Shown here one piece after another: positions 36,201 through 47,158 of a stretch of DNA of 64,000 nt. The position numbers and the translations under genes were made by a program. Below the pieces are notes generated by a model. It had not been told where the DNA came from. It did no database searches and was given only the letters and a program-made list of their open reading frames with translations. The DNA is taken from contig RBKR01000023.1 of the NCBI GenBank assembly GCA_004835665.1, positions 186,001 through 250,000 on the forward strand, read 5' to 3'. Each line of letters starts with the position of its first letter. Position 1 is the stretch's first letter. Source of the DNA: Phoma sp. XZ068 (Eukaryota > Ascomycota > Dothideomycetes > Pleosporales > Didymellaceae).

Positions 36201-37433
36201 GATTAACTTAGTAGAAAATGGGAGAGGGCCGCAGTTGACGGAGAATAAATAGTACGGCTTATGGATTCATTCAGCACAGCATTGCTGTAGCGACAGCATT
36301 TCTCTTGTACGAGGAAAAGAGAAACGTACTGGCGGCTATCTTGGTGAATACAGTGTCCACATCTCTGGCAGCCCACACTTGCACACCCTCCGCCGCACTC
36401 ATACCCACACCTGCATCCGCACCCGCACAGTAGAAGCATAGACTCGCTACTTAGCCACAATATCAATAACTAGACATCAACCTTCCACTCACTCACTACA
36501 TTCCAGACCTTCTCCCATCAGTTCCTGAATACTACACGGCAGAACCGCGTGTTACACATTTTCCCCAGCACACCAGCTGATTCAAGTCAGCAAGACGTTG
36601 TACACTCATACCGGCACCACATGTCTCGGCATCTTGCGGCTCTTGGATGGATCCAGAGTGGCAAGGGTTGGGGTGGGATATACGGCAGAGGAATCAATTG
36701 AACGTTGAGAGACTTGGAGAGCGAGAAGTATGATCCCCGTCAAGTTTTTCCTGGACTGATTTGAGTAAAGTGAGTCGTGTGTTCTAACTTGGTTCTTTGC
36801 TACCGTAAGATTCATCGATGGACCACAAGACCGAAGTCAGCTCCCTAACTGCCAGCAGTCCTACCACACACACATCTATACATCTGCACATCTGCACGTC
36901 CGCAAAATCACACACACAACCTGATTAAAGCACCTGCATAGAGATAAAATATGTCATTAAACCATGGTAGGCCGTGAAGAATGTGCGCCCTGATGGCTGC
37001 TGGTAATACATAATCGCCACATCCATATCCGTCGCTATATGCGTAGCCATACCTTCGCCATATCCTTCGCCATATCCATATTCTTCGCCTAGCCATCACA
37101 GCCTCGCAGTGTCCAAGCTCCCCAAGGGCTCGCAGCTCTCCAAGGGCCCGCAGGCTCTCGCAGTAGATGTCGTTAGAGTAGAGGCCACGAATGATGATAG
37201 AGTAGAGATCAAAAATCGCTGAAAACGCTTTTGCCCCCAAAAAAAGAAAACGCCCGTCCGTCGCCAAACCAAGCGGCGAGTCAATCAATAGGAATATTGC
37301 GGCAAAGGGAACGGGGTATACGGTGTAGAGTATCCAGACCACCAGCTCCTCCTCTTTTTGAAATACTTGAACTTGTACTATACTTGTACTATACTTTTGG
37401 AAGTTGTCGTGCATGCAGAATGATTCCTGCAGC
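36201..37433. other. SPP1 3' flank with short degenerate repeats
   Basis: No gene. Small tandem duplications are visible: a CTTCGCCATATC-type unit around 37,050-37,090, two copies of a CTC(T/C)CCAAGGGC-type unit around 37,115-37,155, and a doubled ACTTGTACTATACTT near 37,370-37,400. Confidence 0.5.
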
Positions 37434-39653
37434 TCATGTGGCGACGACTTCGACCCAGCCGTCGCGGTTGCGGACCTCGGCACGGCCGTCACCAGCGGTG
37501 AGTTCCTTGGCCATGGTGTCCTTTGCGTTGCGCCGGCGGGCGCGCTCGCGGACGCTGCGCTCTTCCTTTTCGCACTCGCGGATGGCCTCGACGACTTCGA
37601 GTTCTTCGAAGCGCGCGTCTTGGAGGTTGAGCTTCTGCCATTGGGGATGCTTGGCGCAGCGCTTCTTCAGACATACGCTCTCCTTGATTTCGACGTCGCC
37701 GAGGACACCATTCGGGGAGCTCGATTCCATCGACGAGACTTGGTCGGCGGTGGGCGAGAGGGTGGAGAATTTGAAGGCGGCGCGGCCGTGCTTGCTGTTC
37801 CGCCAGAGCAGGAACTCGGCGTCTGACCAGCTGAGGCGGGCGTCGTAGCCGCAGAACTCCTTGAGCTTCATCTTCTCGCGGTCCGCCACGCGCGTTGCCT
37901 GCTCCTTGGCCATGCTGACAAACTTCTCGCGGTCCTTGAGCACCTCGAGCCGGTCGTTGAGCTGGCTCTTCTCGTTGTGCAGAGCGTTGAGGCGCTCGGT
38001 CTCAGCGGCGGTGAGGGCGACGTCGTCGGGGTTGCTGGGGAAGCTCGGCCGCGTGGGCGATGCGGTGTTGGGTGGTGAGAGGACGCCGGAGCCGAGATTC
38101 CTGAAAGCTTGGATGTTGGGGGACGCGTCGACGAGGGCCTTGAGGTCCTTTGCGCGGAGGACACCGCCGAGTGGTGTGGGCTCCTCCTCTTCATCACGCG
38201 CCTCGTCCTCAGGCCGGGCGAGCTTTTTCTTCTTCTTCTTGTCCTTGGTGCCGTTTGCCCCTTTGGCGCCGGCTGTGCGTTGCAGCTGCTCCTGCATGAA
38301 GAGCACGCCGCAGTCTTCGGAGCAGTACTTGCTCTCGCGGTCCTTGCCGAGGCGGGCGGGCTTTCTGCAGCCCTCTCGCCTGCACATGGGTTTCCAGGTT
38401 GTGTGGCCCCTGCCTGACTCCTCGCAGAGCGGGCAGATGAACTTGTCGACCAGGCCTTCGTCTGCCTGCTTCATATTCACGCAGTCGCCGTGGAACCAGT
38501 CGTCGCAGCCGCCGTCGCAGCCGATCATCCACTTGTGGTTGTCGGGCTTCTTGCAGATGCAGTACAGGTTGTGGTCTTCGGAGGAGTCGCCGTCGTCGTC
38601 GTCGTGCCCGTAGGCGGCGTCCTCGGGGGCGGGCGATGACTGGAGGGCGGGTGTGCCGGCTTGTGACCCCTTCTTGCCGCTCTTGCTGCGGGAGGTGGGG
38701 GTGACGGAGCGTGCTTTTGAGTCGTCGTCGTCGATCCTGCGCTTCTTGTTGGAGGGTTTCGTCGTCTTGGCGGTGCCCTTTTTCTTCACCGCCGAGCTGG
38801 ACGACGGGGCAGGACGCTTCTTCGAGGGCACGGGGGCCTTGGAGTCGGTGGGCGAGGTGACGCTCTCGGCGACGCTGGCAGTGCGTTTTGTGCGCAGGCC
38901 CAGGTCGCTTGCTTTGGCGGCCTCGATGGCCTTGAGGGTGTCGGCGTCGAGGGCATCGCCGGTGGCGGAGGTGGGGCGGTCGGCGTGTGGTGTGTGGGCG
39001 GGTGTGGCTGCGGGCTCGTCGACAATGTGCTTGGGCTCCTCCTTGACAATGTGCTCGGGCTCGTCCGTGACGATGGGCTCGGGCTCGCGGATCTGCAATG
39101 TGTGGGCGTCGTGGCGGACAGAGGCCGGCTCGCGGTGCTGGGTGCTGTCTTGGCCAGTCTCAGCGGCGGGCGGCACGGGCTGAGACACGTCGTGGGCGGT
39201 GGGCGTGGGCGACGACGACGAGCGCGCAGGCTCGGTGTGGTCGTGCAGGGCGGCCGACAGGCCCTGGATGGGCGCGAGGACGGGCGCGGGCGAGGTCAGC
39301 AGCGACTGGCGGCGCTTCAGCTCCTCGGGCGACTGCGAGCCGTGGTGGTAGTGGTCGAGGGTGGGCGAGTGGGCGGCGGGCTGCTCGGCGGGCGGCGAGG
39401 GCTCGACGGGCGCATGGTGCGACGAGTGCGAGCCGAAGCTGCTGCTGCGGCGCGGCGCGCTGGTGCTGAAGGCCGTGGGCGACGGCAGCTCGCGGGCGGG
39501 TGCCGGGGCGAACTGGTGGCCGCTGCCCAGCGATGCGAGCGCGGTGAGGGCGTCGGCGGCCTCGTGGGTCGTGGTCTGGGTCGTGGTTTGCGTGCTCTCA
39601 CGCCGCCCGGGCGCAGAGCCGTCGTGGTTGAGGAGGGCGTTGATGCTGCTCAT
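37434..39653 (-). CDS. SPP1: SPP1/CXXC1-type PHD subunit of the Set1 COMPASS complex
   Basis: Reader subunit that targets Set1 H3K4 methylation. It is a single exon of 739 residues. The first ~350 residues are disordered (Ser/Pro/Ala-rich) with Lys-rich patches that look like nuclear localisation signals. Near 359-410 is a PHD finger (LYCICKKPDNHKWMIGCD, then C-DDWFHGDCVNM and FICPLCEE). It is followed by a second Cys-rich segment (CRREGCRKPARLGKDRESKYCSEDC), as in Cfp1/Spp1. The C-terminal third contains a coiled coil (about 550-590) and the conserved C-terminal domain with FCGYDARLSW. The disordered N-terminus makes it longer than yeast Spp1. The long opposite-strand frames here are shadows of its GC-rich codons. 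Confidence 0.92.
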   Translation of the reverse strand: MSSINALLNHDGSAPGRRESTQTTTQTTTHEAADALTALASLGSGHQFAPAPARELPSPTAFSTSAPRRSSSFGSHSSHHAPVEPSPPAEQPAAHSPTLDHYHHGSQSPEELKRRQSLLTSPAPVLAPIQGLSAALHDHTEPARSSSSPTPTAHDVSQPVPPAAETGQDSTQHREPASVRHDAHTLQIREPEPIVTDEPEHIVKEEPKHIVDEPAATPAHTPHADRPTSATGDALDADTLKAIEAAKASDLGLRTKRTASVAESVTSPTDSKAPVPSKKRPAPSSSSAVKKKGTAKTTKPSNKKRRIDDDDSKARSVTPTSRSKSGKKGSQAGTPALQSSPAPEDAAYGHDDDDGDSSEDHNLYCICKKPDNHKWMIGCDGGCDDWFHGDCVNMKQADEGLVDKFICPLCEESGRGHTTWKPMCRREGCRKPARLGKDRESKYCSEDCGVLFMQEQLQRTAGAKGANGTKDKKKKKKLARPEDEARDEEEEPTPLGGVLRAKDLKALVDASPNIQAFRNLGSGVLSPPNTASPTRPSFPSNPDDVALTAAETERLNALHNEKSQLNDRLEVLKDREKFVSMAKEQATRVADREKMKLKEFCGYDARLSWSDAEFLLWRNSKHGRAAFKFSTLSPTADQVSSMESSSPNGVLGDVEIKESVCLKKRCAKHPQWQKLNLQDARFEELEVVEAIRECEKEERSVRERARRRNAKDTMAKELTAGDGRAEVRNRDGWVEVVAT

Positions 39654-40233
39654 GGTCGTCGTCGTGTCGGCGCTCGAGTCGGCGCTCGTGTCGGCTGCTC
39701 GTCGTGTGCCGTCTACTCGTCTGCTCGTCGTCGCTACAGGCGGGGGCCGGTGTGCATGACGGCGCGCAGGTGCAATGGGACAGGAGCGGAGACGCTGGCA
39801 GCGTGACGACAGCCAGGATCGGAGCGAGGAGAAAAAGCGCGCGGGTGGCCGCTGGCTTGGCTGTAGCGCGCTGCGCGCTGGCTGCCACTATGAGGGGCCG
39901 CTTGCTTCGCGCGCACCTGGAGCATGCACCTTCGCTGCTGCACGCATACGCCCGCCTGCGCTGACAAATGCTGCACCACTGTGCGCGACCCTCTGCGTAT
40001 ACGGCCTGCATGTGCTTCCACCGCGCGCACGCAGTCGCTCTGGCGCTGCAAACACGCCCGAGGCTGCCCGGGGTGGTTGGAGATCGATGATGCAACACCT
40101 CGCATCTCGAATCCTCACCCGCGTCTCCACTCGGCCGCGCCTCACTTTCGACCCAGCAACACAGCACGATGGATGTATCTGCACAACACAATCCCACTAT
40201 CGTCGTAGTCGCTGCATTATTTGGGTATCATGG
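39654..40233. other. GC-rich intergenic, SPP1 promoter
   Basis: 580 nt between the end of NSE3 and the start of SPP1, both on the minus strand. It is rich in CG and CGTC-type runs, and frames are open on several strands only because of base composition. Confidence 0.55.
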
Positions 40234-41287
40234 CTAATCACTCGTCGTCGTCATCCCCTCCTCGCGGCCGTCCTCGCTTGCCGGCGCAACACCACTTGTC
40301 GCACCCGCCACATCCAATGTCCGCCTGATCTTCCTCTCAAGCTCCTCCGCGTCCTCGTCGCTGTTCCCATAAATCGTCCTGACCACATCGGCGAATCCCT
40401 CCCTCCCAACCTCGACCTTGCCGCGCGGGCCCACCACGTAGTCGATCGTCTCCTCGCCAGCCACCGCGTCCCTGACCTTGACCACATAGCCGTCCTTAAT
40501 CATCAGCGCCAGCGTCTTGTCCTTGGTGTCCACCGGCGTCGTCTGCTCGGCGTTCATCCGCCGCAGCGCACGGTCCAGCTTGCCTTCGGGCAGCCGCCCG
40601 CCCGCAATGGTAATCAGGGCGATGACCATGGTGTACAGGCCGACGTAGGCGTCGGCCGTGTTGTTCTCGTTCCTGGCCAGCGGTCGCGAGGGGCCGATGG
40701 CCTCGGGGATGCGATACTGCTCAGGGAGGATGGTCTGCAGCACCCACATGTTGCTGCTTTTGCTCTGCGAGTCCGATGCGGCGGCCGCTGTTGTCGTCAG
40801 TCATGTCGTCGGTCATGTAGAGACACCTTCTGTGAAGACGCACCGCGCTTCTGTCGTGCCGTCACCTTCTCCCCCTTGGGCAGCTCCACCATAGCCATGC
40901 CAAAGACGTCCATAAGCTCGCTGTTGGCTTGGTCGAACACCGACTTGAACAGCCGTGCATGCGATCCAAGGACTGCACTGTCAGCACATACGTACATGGT
41001 AGAATGACATGCTCACCTTTCTCGTTGACGTCCTGCCGCTTGATGGGCTTGCGTGCAAACTCGCAGGCCAGTGCATAGCGAACTAAGCTCCTCGACAACT
41101 GCCCCAGACTGCCACTGCCACTGCCCTGTGACTCGTCCATGTCTACGTCGTCATCGTCGTCTGGTGTCTCGGCCTGTCGTCTGCGCTGCGTCGCGGGGGC
41201 GTCATCCACAGCCTACTGTAGTCAGTCGCGTGTTGCCTATGCTACGAATCTACTCACGACCGTCCGTCGTCTGATTTTCGGAGGCAT
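40234..41287 (-). CDS. NSE3: NSE3, MAGE-domain subunit of the SMC5/6 complex
   Basis: Non-SMC element that, with NSE1 and NSE4, forms the SMC5/6 head bridge in DNA repair and chromosome segregation. Exons 41287-41258, 41212-41017, 40972-40844 and 40787-40234 (introns 45, 44 and 56 nt) give 302 residues. A short basic start (MPPKIRRRTV) and an acidic linker precede the MAGE homology domain. The domain shows LVRYALACEFARKPIKRQDV, a winged-helix segment WVLQTILPEQYRIPE, YVGLYTMVIALI, and YVVGPRGKVEVGREG near the C-terminus. The third donor (GTGCGT after 40844) was preferred over an alternative GT 15 nt downstream because only it keeps the frame. It is divergent from AIM18. Confidence 0.92.
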
Positions 41288-41484
41288 TGTGCGGGCTGCG
41301 TCGCTGGTGACGGCAATGAACCCCAGCGCGTAGGGCTGAGGAAGACGCGACGCGCCGGGAGCGGGACTTGGCGTCGACATCATCCATCCGTCCAAGCTCC
41401 ATGTCACTCCACACGGACTGCCGTCACACACCAATTGACTACCGTCACACACCACATTGACGCACCACCCTGAATGCGCCCGCC
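41288..41484. promoter_or_regulatory. Divergent promoter NSE3 / AIM18 with 13 nt direct repeat
   Basis: A 197 nt interval between two start codons. It contains CCGTCACACACCA twice (41,421-41,433 and 41,442-41,454), exactly 21 nt apart, each followed within a few bases by ATTGAC. A paired factor-binding site is possible. Confidence 0.55.
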
Positions 41485-42867
41485 ATGATTCCCGCACGAC
41501 TCGCCGCCAGACGGCCGCTCTTCCAGTGCCTGCACGCGCCTCTCCGCTCCCGCAATGCCTCGCACCAGGCCCGCAACGACGTCGGCGCCATCCTGCGCCA
41601 GGCCCAAGGACGCCCTCTCCCCGGCCGGGGCCTGAAGCCAGAGCTCGACGCCGTCTCGACACACCGCGCAAATGCCATGGAGCTCAAGCGCCTCAAGACG
41701 CGGCGGAACTGGCTCGCCCTCGGCGCCGCCCTGTCCATGATCGCCCCCATCTTCCTGGTGAAGCTGTGGGACCTGCCCGACCTCGACAAGGACAAGAAGG
41801 AGCTCGAGGAGGCGAAAGAAGCCCACAAGAGCAGGGGCATCGTCGACATGGTCCTGGGCCCGCCCACCAAGACCGACAGCCCCCGCAAGGCCGCCGAGGA
41901 GTTCCAAGGCAAGAAGGTCGTCATCGCAGCCGGCGACAAGGTCATCGCCGCCCCCGCAGACGCAGAGAACCCACAGGCCTCCGACGCCGATGCCATCGAG
42001 CTCGTGGAGACAGGGACGTCCTACGTCCCCTACTTCCCGCGCACCATCAGCCTGCCCAACACCGCGACCGTGGGCCCGGAAGGCTTCAGCAGTGAATCCG
42101 AGTACCAGCTCCTCGGCCTCGGCATCCGCAAGGTCTCCTTCCTGCGCGTGCAGGTCTACGTCGTCGGCCTGTACGTCAAGACCGCAGACCTCTCCACGCT
42201 GCAGAACCACCTCATCAACACCGTCAACCCCACCGCCTCGGCCCTCATTCCCGGCGAAAAGGACGACCTGCGCAAGGCTCTCCTCGACCCCGAGCGCAGC
42301 ACACAAATCTGGGAGGCCATCCTCAGCCGCGACGGCATCGGCGCCGTCGACATGGCCTGGCGCGTCGTACCGTGCAGGGGCACAGACTTCAAGCACCTGC
42401 AGGACGGGTGGATGCGCGGGATTGCCTCGCGCACCGACGAAGTGAGGAGAAAGCAAGCCGAGCTGCTGCGCCAACAGGCCGCAGAAAGCAAGAGCATTGC
42501 ACTCCCCCAACCCGTTGACGACGGCGAATTCGCCGACGAATCCTTCGGCCTCGCGATGAAGGAGTTCAAGGGCATCTTCACAGGAAAGGGCAAAGCGCCA
42601 AAAGGCAGCGTCATCATCCTGACGCGCAGCAAGAAGGGCACACTGGGCGCACTATTCCAGACCGTCGTCCAGGCCAACGGAAAGGAGAAGATGGGGCCGC
42701 CTGCCTTCCTCGGTGAGGTGCTCGACCCGAGGGTGAGCAGGTTGGTGTGGCTGCTGTATCTTGCCGGGCAGAACGTTAGTTCTGAAGACGCGCGGAAGAA
42801 TATTGTTGATGGGTGTATTGCTATTACTGAGCGGCCTGTTGGTACCGTCGAGGGTATGGTGCAGTGA
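41485..42867 (+). CDS. AIM18: AIM18-type mitochondrial chalcone-isomerase-like protein
   Basis: Mitochondrial protein of the chalcone-isomerase fold (fungal Aim18/Aim46 group), inner membrane associated; it is not expected to be a flavonoid enzyme. One exon, 460 residues. The first ~35 residues are Arg/Ala-rich without acidic residues, a presequence. A transmembrane helix follows at about 75-93 (WLALGAALSMIAPIFLVKLW). The CHI fold runs from about 195 (LLGLGIRKVSFLRVQVYVVGLYV) to the end, with KGSVIILTRSKKGTLGALFQ and a closing helix LVWLLYLAGQNVSSEDARKNI. The start gives the presequence directly. Confidence 0.9.
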   Translation: MIPARLAARRPLFQCLHAPLRSRNASHQARNDVGAILRQAQGRPLPGRGLKPELDAVSTHRANAMELKRLKTRRNWLALGAALSMIAPIFLVKLWDLPDLDKDKKELEEAKEAHKSRGIVDMVLGPPTKTDSPRKAAEEFQGKKVVIAAGDKVIAAPADAENPQASDADAIELVETGTSYVPYFPRTISLPNTATVGPEGFSSESEYQLLGLGIRKVSFLRVQVYVVGLYVKTADLSTLQNHLINTVNPTASALIPGEKDDLRKALLDPERSTQIWEAILSRDGIGAVDMAWRVVPCRGTDFKHLQDGWMRGIASRTDEVRRKQAELLRQQAAESKSIALPQPVDDGEFADESFGLAMKEFKGIFTGKGKAPKGSVIILTRSKKGTLGALFQTVVQANGKEKMGPPAFLGEVLDPRVSRLVWLLYLAGQNVSSEDARKNIVDGCIAITERPVGTVEGMVQ

Positions 42868-44183
42868 TTGCATTGAGTGTAGGTTATGTGTATATATTAA
42901 ATGCATTGCGAGGATACCGCTGTACCTCGCTATTCGTCTAATGGCTGCTTCTAATGCTTTAATGAATGGTGAGATGATGTATGGCGTCCCAGAGCATTGC
43001 TAAATAGGTTCATGCCCCCACACCCATCTTCGACTTCTTCCTCTTCCCTCCAAATTCCAAACCCTAAAAAGTAGCACGACTCATGTCTCTGATTGAAAAA
43101 AAACAGGAGGCATACAGTATCTTCCGTAACGAAGAAAAGACCAGGCAAATGCGATATGGTCGCTTGACTGCTTCTAAACACCGTCACAGAACGATTTTGT
43201 GTCGTTGAAGCTCGAAATGAGAGACTGCGAGGGTGGCGGTTTTGAGGGTTAGCATAGCATGCTGTCCTGCTTTTGGTTTTGTTTCGAAAATATCCATGGC
43301 AAAAGAAAGCAGCAGCACGCCCGATGTGTCGTCTCTCCGTTGAAAACGACCTGGACTAAGCAGATGGTGCTGTATACCAAATATCACTCTCCATGTACTG
43401 TCTGCGTATGCAGACATGTATCATATCGAAACATGGCTTTTTGGGTTTTAGAATGCTTTGACAGTACTACGGCGCACAGACTTGACGGCTACAAATCTGG
43501 TGCTGTCTTCTCCCTTTTCCCAGCTTGAGGTAGCGTAGTCGTGTTGGTGAGATATTGGGCGGTTGCTCAGTAGGGAAACACGAATTGTATACCTCTAAAT
43601 AGAAAATTGGTATTGATAACTGTATGCTGTTTGCGCTTTGCTGTAGCTGCAGCAAGCTGTATGAAGCACTGAGTGTTCGAACAAAGCATCCAGCTACACT
43701 CTTGTACGTCTTGCACCGTAAGAAACGCTTCCGAGATCCAGAATAACACTGCTCTGTATTTAGTCTTTCGTGACTCTGCCCAAAAGCGATGGCGGGTTTG
43801 AACACTCGTGCTGCAGTCGATAGCCCTCGTCATAGAGATTATAGTCAGCTACACTTACAGAATAGGTCCTTGTAAGTGAGCGTGGTGGAAGGGTAGGTGT
43901 GCCTGACTTCAAATGGTGGGGAGCATATTAGATATCTTGCCATTAGTGAAAGAGTCATATGTTGAACCATGGTTCGAGGGCTTTGCGCCACAGGAGATGC
44001 AACCTGCTTCATACATAGCAGCACACGGTTGTCTTCCTTTCTTCCACCCACACTTAAGTTGTCAATACGGGTTGGACGCCTCTCAACAATTCTTGAGCTC
44101 GCGATACCTGTACTTAAATCACTTGCCCGAAGACGCTGTCAACATCACCCCTGTCTCAACCACTTTCCGATCGCGCCGCCAGA
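42868..44183. other. Intergenic, no gene recognised
   Basis: AIM18 3' flank and upstream region of the orphan ORF. Short frames only; CAAAA and TTTTG occur on the + strand in similar numbers. Confidence 0.5.
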
Positions 44184-44801
44184 ATGGAAACCATTGCTTT
44201 AAACTTCTTCGGGATCAGCACAGTAATTGAAGGCTGCGAAGTCAGCGACTCTGTTGGAATTCCAGAGCACTTTGAGACACGGCCAGTAGTAGTTCTACAT
44301 CTTCTCAAGCAAACGCAGTTCTACTTCAGCAGCTTCCCCGGAGCCGACAATGAAGCGCCCAACACAACAGCTCATTTCCTGTTGCGCTCCTTCCTGGCAG
44401 GCCAGTTGATACCCAACGACAAGAATCTCGCAAGTAACCAAAAGCTTCTGACATTTCGATTGGGGCTGTCTGCTATGGCAACCAGTCTTCTCGATGCTAA
44501 CGGTATCCCTCGTCCACAGGGGTGTCGTCGATGCAGCTTCGACCTGAACAGGTTTGAGGGTTCATGCGAGAAGAGCCCAGATGCCCTCATATCGAGGAAG
44601 TATGAGTGTGCGGCGAACATCTGTTTCTCAAATGTACTTCCGGATCCTATTCTAGACGCCGGCCAGGGACGTATTTGGAACAAACCTCGACGATACATAG
44701 CTGCTGCTATAGCTTGCTATCCCGCCAAAAAAACCACGCGCGATATTGAAGCCGCTATTGTTCGTCCTGAAAGGGGTACATGTGCTTCTCACACGCAGTA
44801 G
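44184..44801 (+). CDS. Hypothetical protein, 205 residues, Cys-containing
   Basis: I do not recognise it. A single ATG-initiated frame of 205 residues follows a promoter-like upstream stretch (CAACCACTTT-type pyrimidine/A sequence just before the ATG). Cys residues at 114, 117, 128, 142, 147, 178 and 200 include one CxxC pair (GCRRCSFD); a zinc site is possible but not demonstrated. No signal peptide or transmembrane helix is seen. It could be a lineage-specific gene or a decayed fragment. Confidence 0.45.
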   Translation: METIALNFFGISTVIEGCEVSDSVGIPEHFETRPVVVLHLLKQTQFYFSSFPGADNEAPNTTAHFLLRSFLAGQLIPNDKNLASNQKLLTFRLGLSAMATSLLDANGIPRPQGCRRCSFDLNRFEGSCEKSPDALISRKYECAANICFSNVLPDPILDAGQGRIWNKPRRYIAAAIACYPAKKTTRDIEAAIVRPERGTCASHTQ

Positions 44802-45427
44802 CCTCCCACTGATGTGCACGATTTACAGCTTACAAGGCCGATTTCAATGATACCAAATTTCATCTCCACGCAATGCAGACATTGGAGTTAGAAAGTTTGC
44901 CCTAGTCTACAAGCCGGTAGGAGGTTGACGGTTGGGTAAATTCGAGGAGACGTACATTTACGGACCTCAACGCTAAAGATGCGATCCTCTGCAGTTTCTC
45001 CCCGTCCATCATTGCCTCTATAGTATGGTAGGGATGAGTATTCGGTGTAGGGCTATAACACTTGAGTTGTCTAGCTACGTAGAAGCCTAACAATAAGAAA
45101 AAGGTTTGTTGTAATGGAAATGAAGTAAGGGGCCTATGCGCAACAGCTGGTTGTGACATTCTCCGCGGCTGTGTGGAGCTATTCGCAAAGCATATCCCCA
45201 CATTGAGTACTTCCCTACTATACTGTAAGTGCTATGAGTTGACATCAAGTTCGCAATTGGCCTGACCTTCATGGGATGGTTACCGAGGCCCGCCCAGAGA
45301 CTCGCACATGCAACACTCCCACACGCTGCTGCCTTGACACCACGTGGCGCGAGACTTACGCGCTGTCAGGCGCCAACAACCAACACCCCTCGAATCAACT
45401 GATTCAACGTCGACTTGAGCTTCAAGA
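44802..45427. other. Intergenic, F-box gene promoter
   Basis: No gene recognised in about 630 nt; A/C-rich just before the F-box start. Confidence 0.5.
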
Positions 45428-47158
45428 ATGGAAAATCTCCCCAACGAACTGCTGATCGAAATTTGTTCCTATCTCACTCATGACGACCTCTTAACGCTTT
45501 CTAGCACATGCAACTCGCTTGCCGCTGCAGCCAAACCCTTGCTTTTCAAGAATCTGACGTTCCATGGCGGTGCTCGAATAGACCCGCATGGAGTTCCGTT
45601 TCTATATCCTCGCAATCAATATCCTCGCGATCAGACTCAGGGACGCTTGAAGCAAGTCGAACTGGCCTCGTTAAGTGCCACTGTAGATGAGGTTATGGAA
45701 CTGGATATACCCAAGTATGTTACTACGTTTCAATATAGCCCAAAGCTTTATATGGATGGTAGGTGCTTCTAGAAGTAGTCTGCAAAAGTCTGCTAATGTG
45801 TAAGTACAGGGTTTTGGCCCAAATATCGCGTCTGGGTTGAGCAGCGGGCAAATGCCGAGTGCAGTTTTGTGGACATGGATGTTACCATGCCGGACGCGTG
45901 GGATCCAGACGACGAGTGGGGTGCTGTTGGTCTACGTCGCGAAGTGGAGGCGCGGCAGGCCAGACTTGAGAAAGAGCAGGAGGTGACCTCGAAAGCGGAA
46001 ATGTACTGGGATGCCAAGGTCAAGGAGCAGGACGAGAAGGAAGCTGCTAATCATGCCGCCTTGGTGCGCCTCTTCAGGAACATGCCGCGCTTGGGCCGTC
46101 TACAGATAATAGATTGGTCCTGCGGCGACGATTTAAGGGACCATGGAATCGATGAATATACTGAGTACGTCACTCCCCCATTGGATGATGGCCCTAACAC
46201 AGCCAGCTCGGAGGTACATTGTCAGTTCTCTGCTACCGAAATACTGAACAAGCACCTTGAGACACTGGGCCGCGCGCTTCAAGAGGCTAATGTTGACATC
46301 ATACACTTGTCCTTGCCCTCTTTTTTGGGACAATCGATCTCCACAAACCCTGCGGTTCAACATCTATTCTGCGCTTTGACTTCGTTGTCTTTCGACTTGC
46401 ATGATCCGGCAGAATTGCTTGCAGACTACAACGGCAGTCCACCATCCTTTGGCACACTCCTTCAATGTGCAAGACATACACTTGAGAAGTTAGAGATTCA
46501 AAATGCGGACACTTGGCACCCTCCTCCCTGCGACGGGGAGCACTTACTCGAAAAGCTTTGGGGCTATGACCCGGCCCAGCAGGGAAACGCCACCTTCGTG
46601 TTCCCGAAACTCAAGCACTTTAATCTCGCAAGTCTGCTTTTGTACACGCCGTCATTGATTAAGTTTCTTCAAGCACAGCCCAGCCTGGAGAAAGTTTCCT
46701 TTACACGCATCTACATACAAACAGAAGGATACGGCTGGCCTGATGTCGCTGCTGCCCTGCCATCAACATGCTACTCTTTACGCCTTTTCCACTGCCGTGG
46801 TCAAACGACGCCCAAAGTCTACCCACACCCAGAACCTGATTCGACTGTATCTTACCATTACACCCAGCCCTTCAGCCCGTACAAAGACCACTTCCCAGAG
46901 TCCTGCGGATGGCGTACTAGCAAGTCATACTTGGAGCGCAAAGCAAAGGAGGAAATAGGGAGAAACTATTCCTTGAAGAAAGCACAGCTGAAAGCAAGCA
47001 TGAAATCTGCTCTGGATTGTTCAGAGTCATACACGGGCCCCTCATTGGGAGAGTTGCTCAATCAATGCATGGAGTTGGACAGGGAGATTGCATCGGAGAT
47101 ACAGATGCGTAAAGAAGTTGTCATGAAACGATACTATGCGCAATACGAAAGAATATAA
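45428..47158 (+). CDS. F-box protein
   Basis: Probable substrate receptor of an SCF ubiquitin ligase. Exons 45428-45758 and 45810-47158 (51 nt intron) give 559 residues. The N-terminus (MENLPNELLIEICSYLTHDD, then LLTLSSTCNSLAAAAKPLLFK) is a clear F-box that binds Skp1. A charged coiled segment lies at about 150-200. The rest has irregular Leu-rich strands (LEKLEIQNAD, LKHFNLASLLLYTPSLIKFL, LEKVSFTRIYI) as in LRR-type F-box proteins of fungi. Such proteins form large, fast-evolving families; the substrate is unknown. Confidence 0.85.

Noticed and set aside
38985..39806. 273-codon + strand frame rich in Gly/Arg
   Set aside because: Antisense of SPP1's disordered Ser/Pro-rich region.
39775..41007. 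410-codon + strand frame
   Set aside because: Shadow of NSE3 and of GC-rich intergenic DNA; no ATG-supported start with a coding pattern, no domain.
41404..42510. 368-codon minus frame
   Set aside because: Antisense of AIM18, low-complexity composition.
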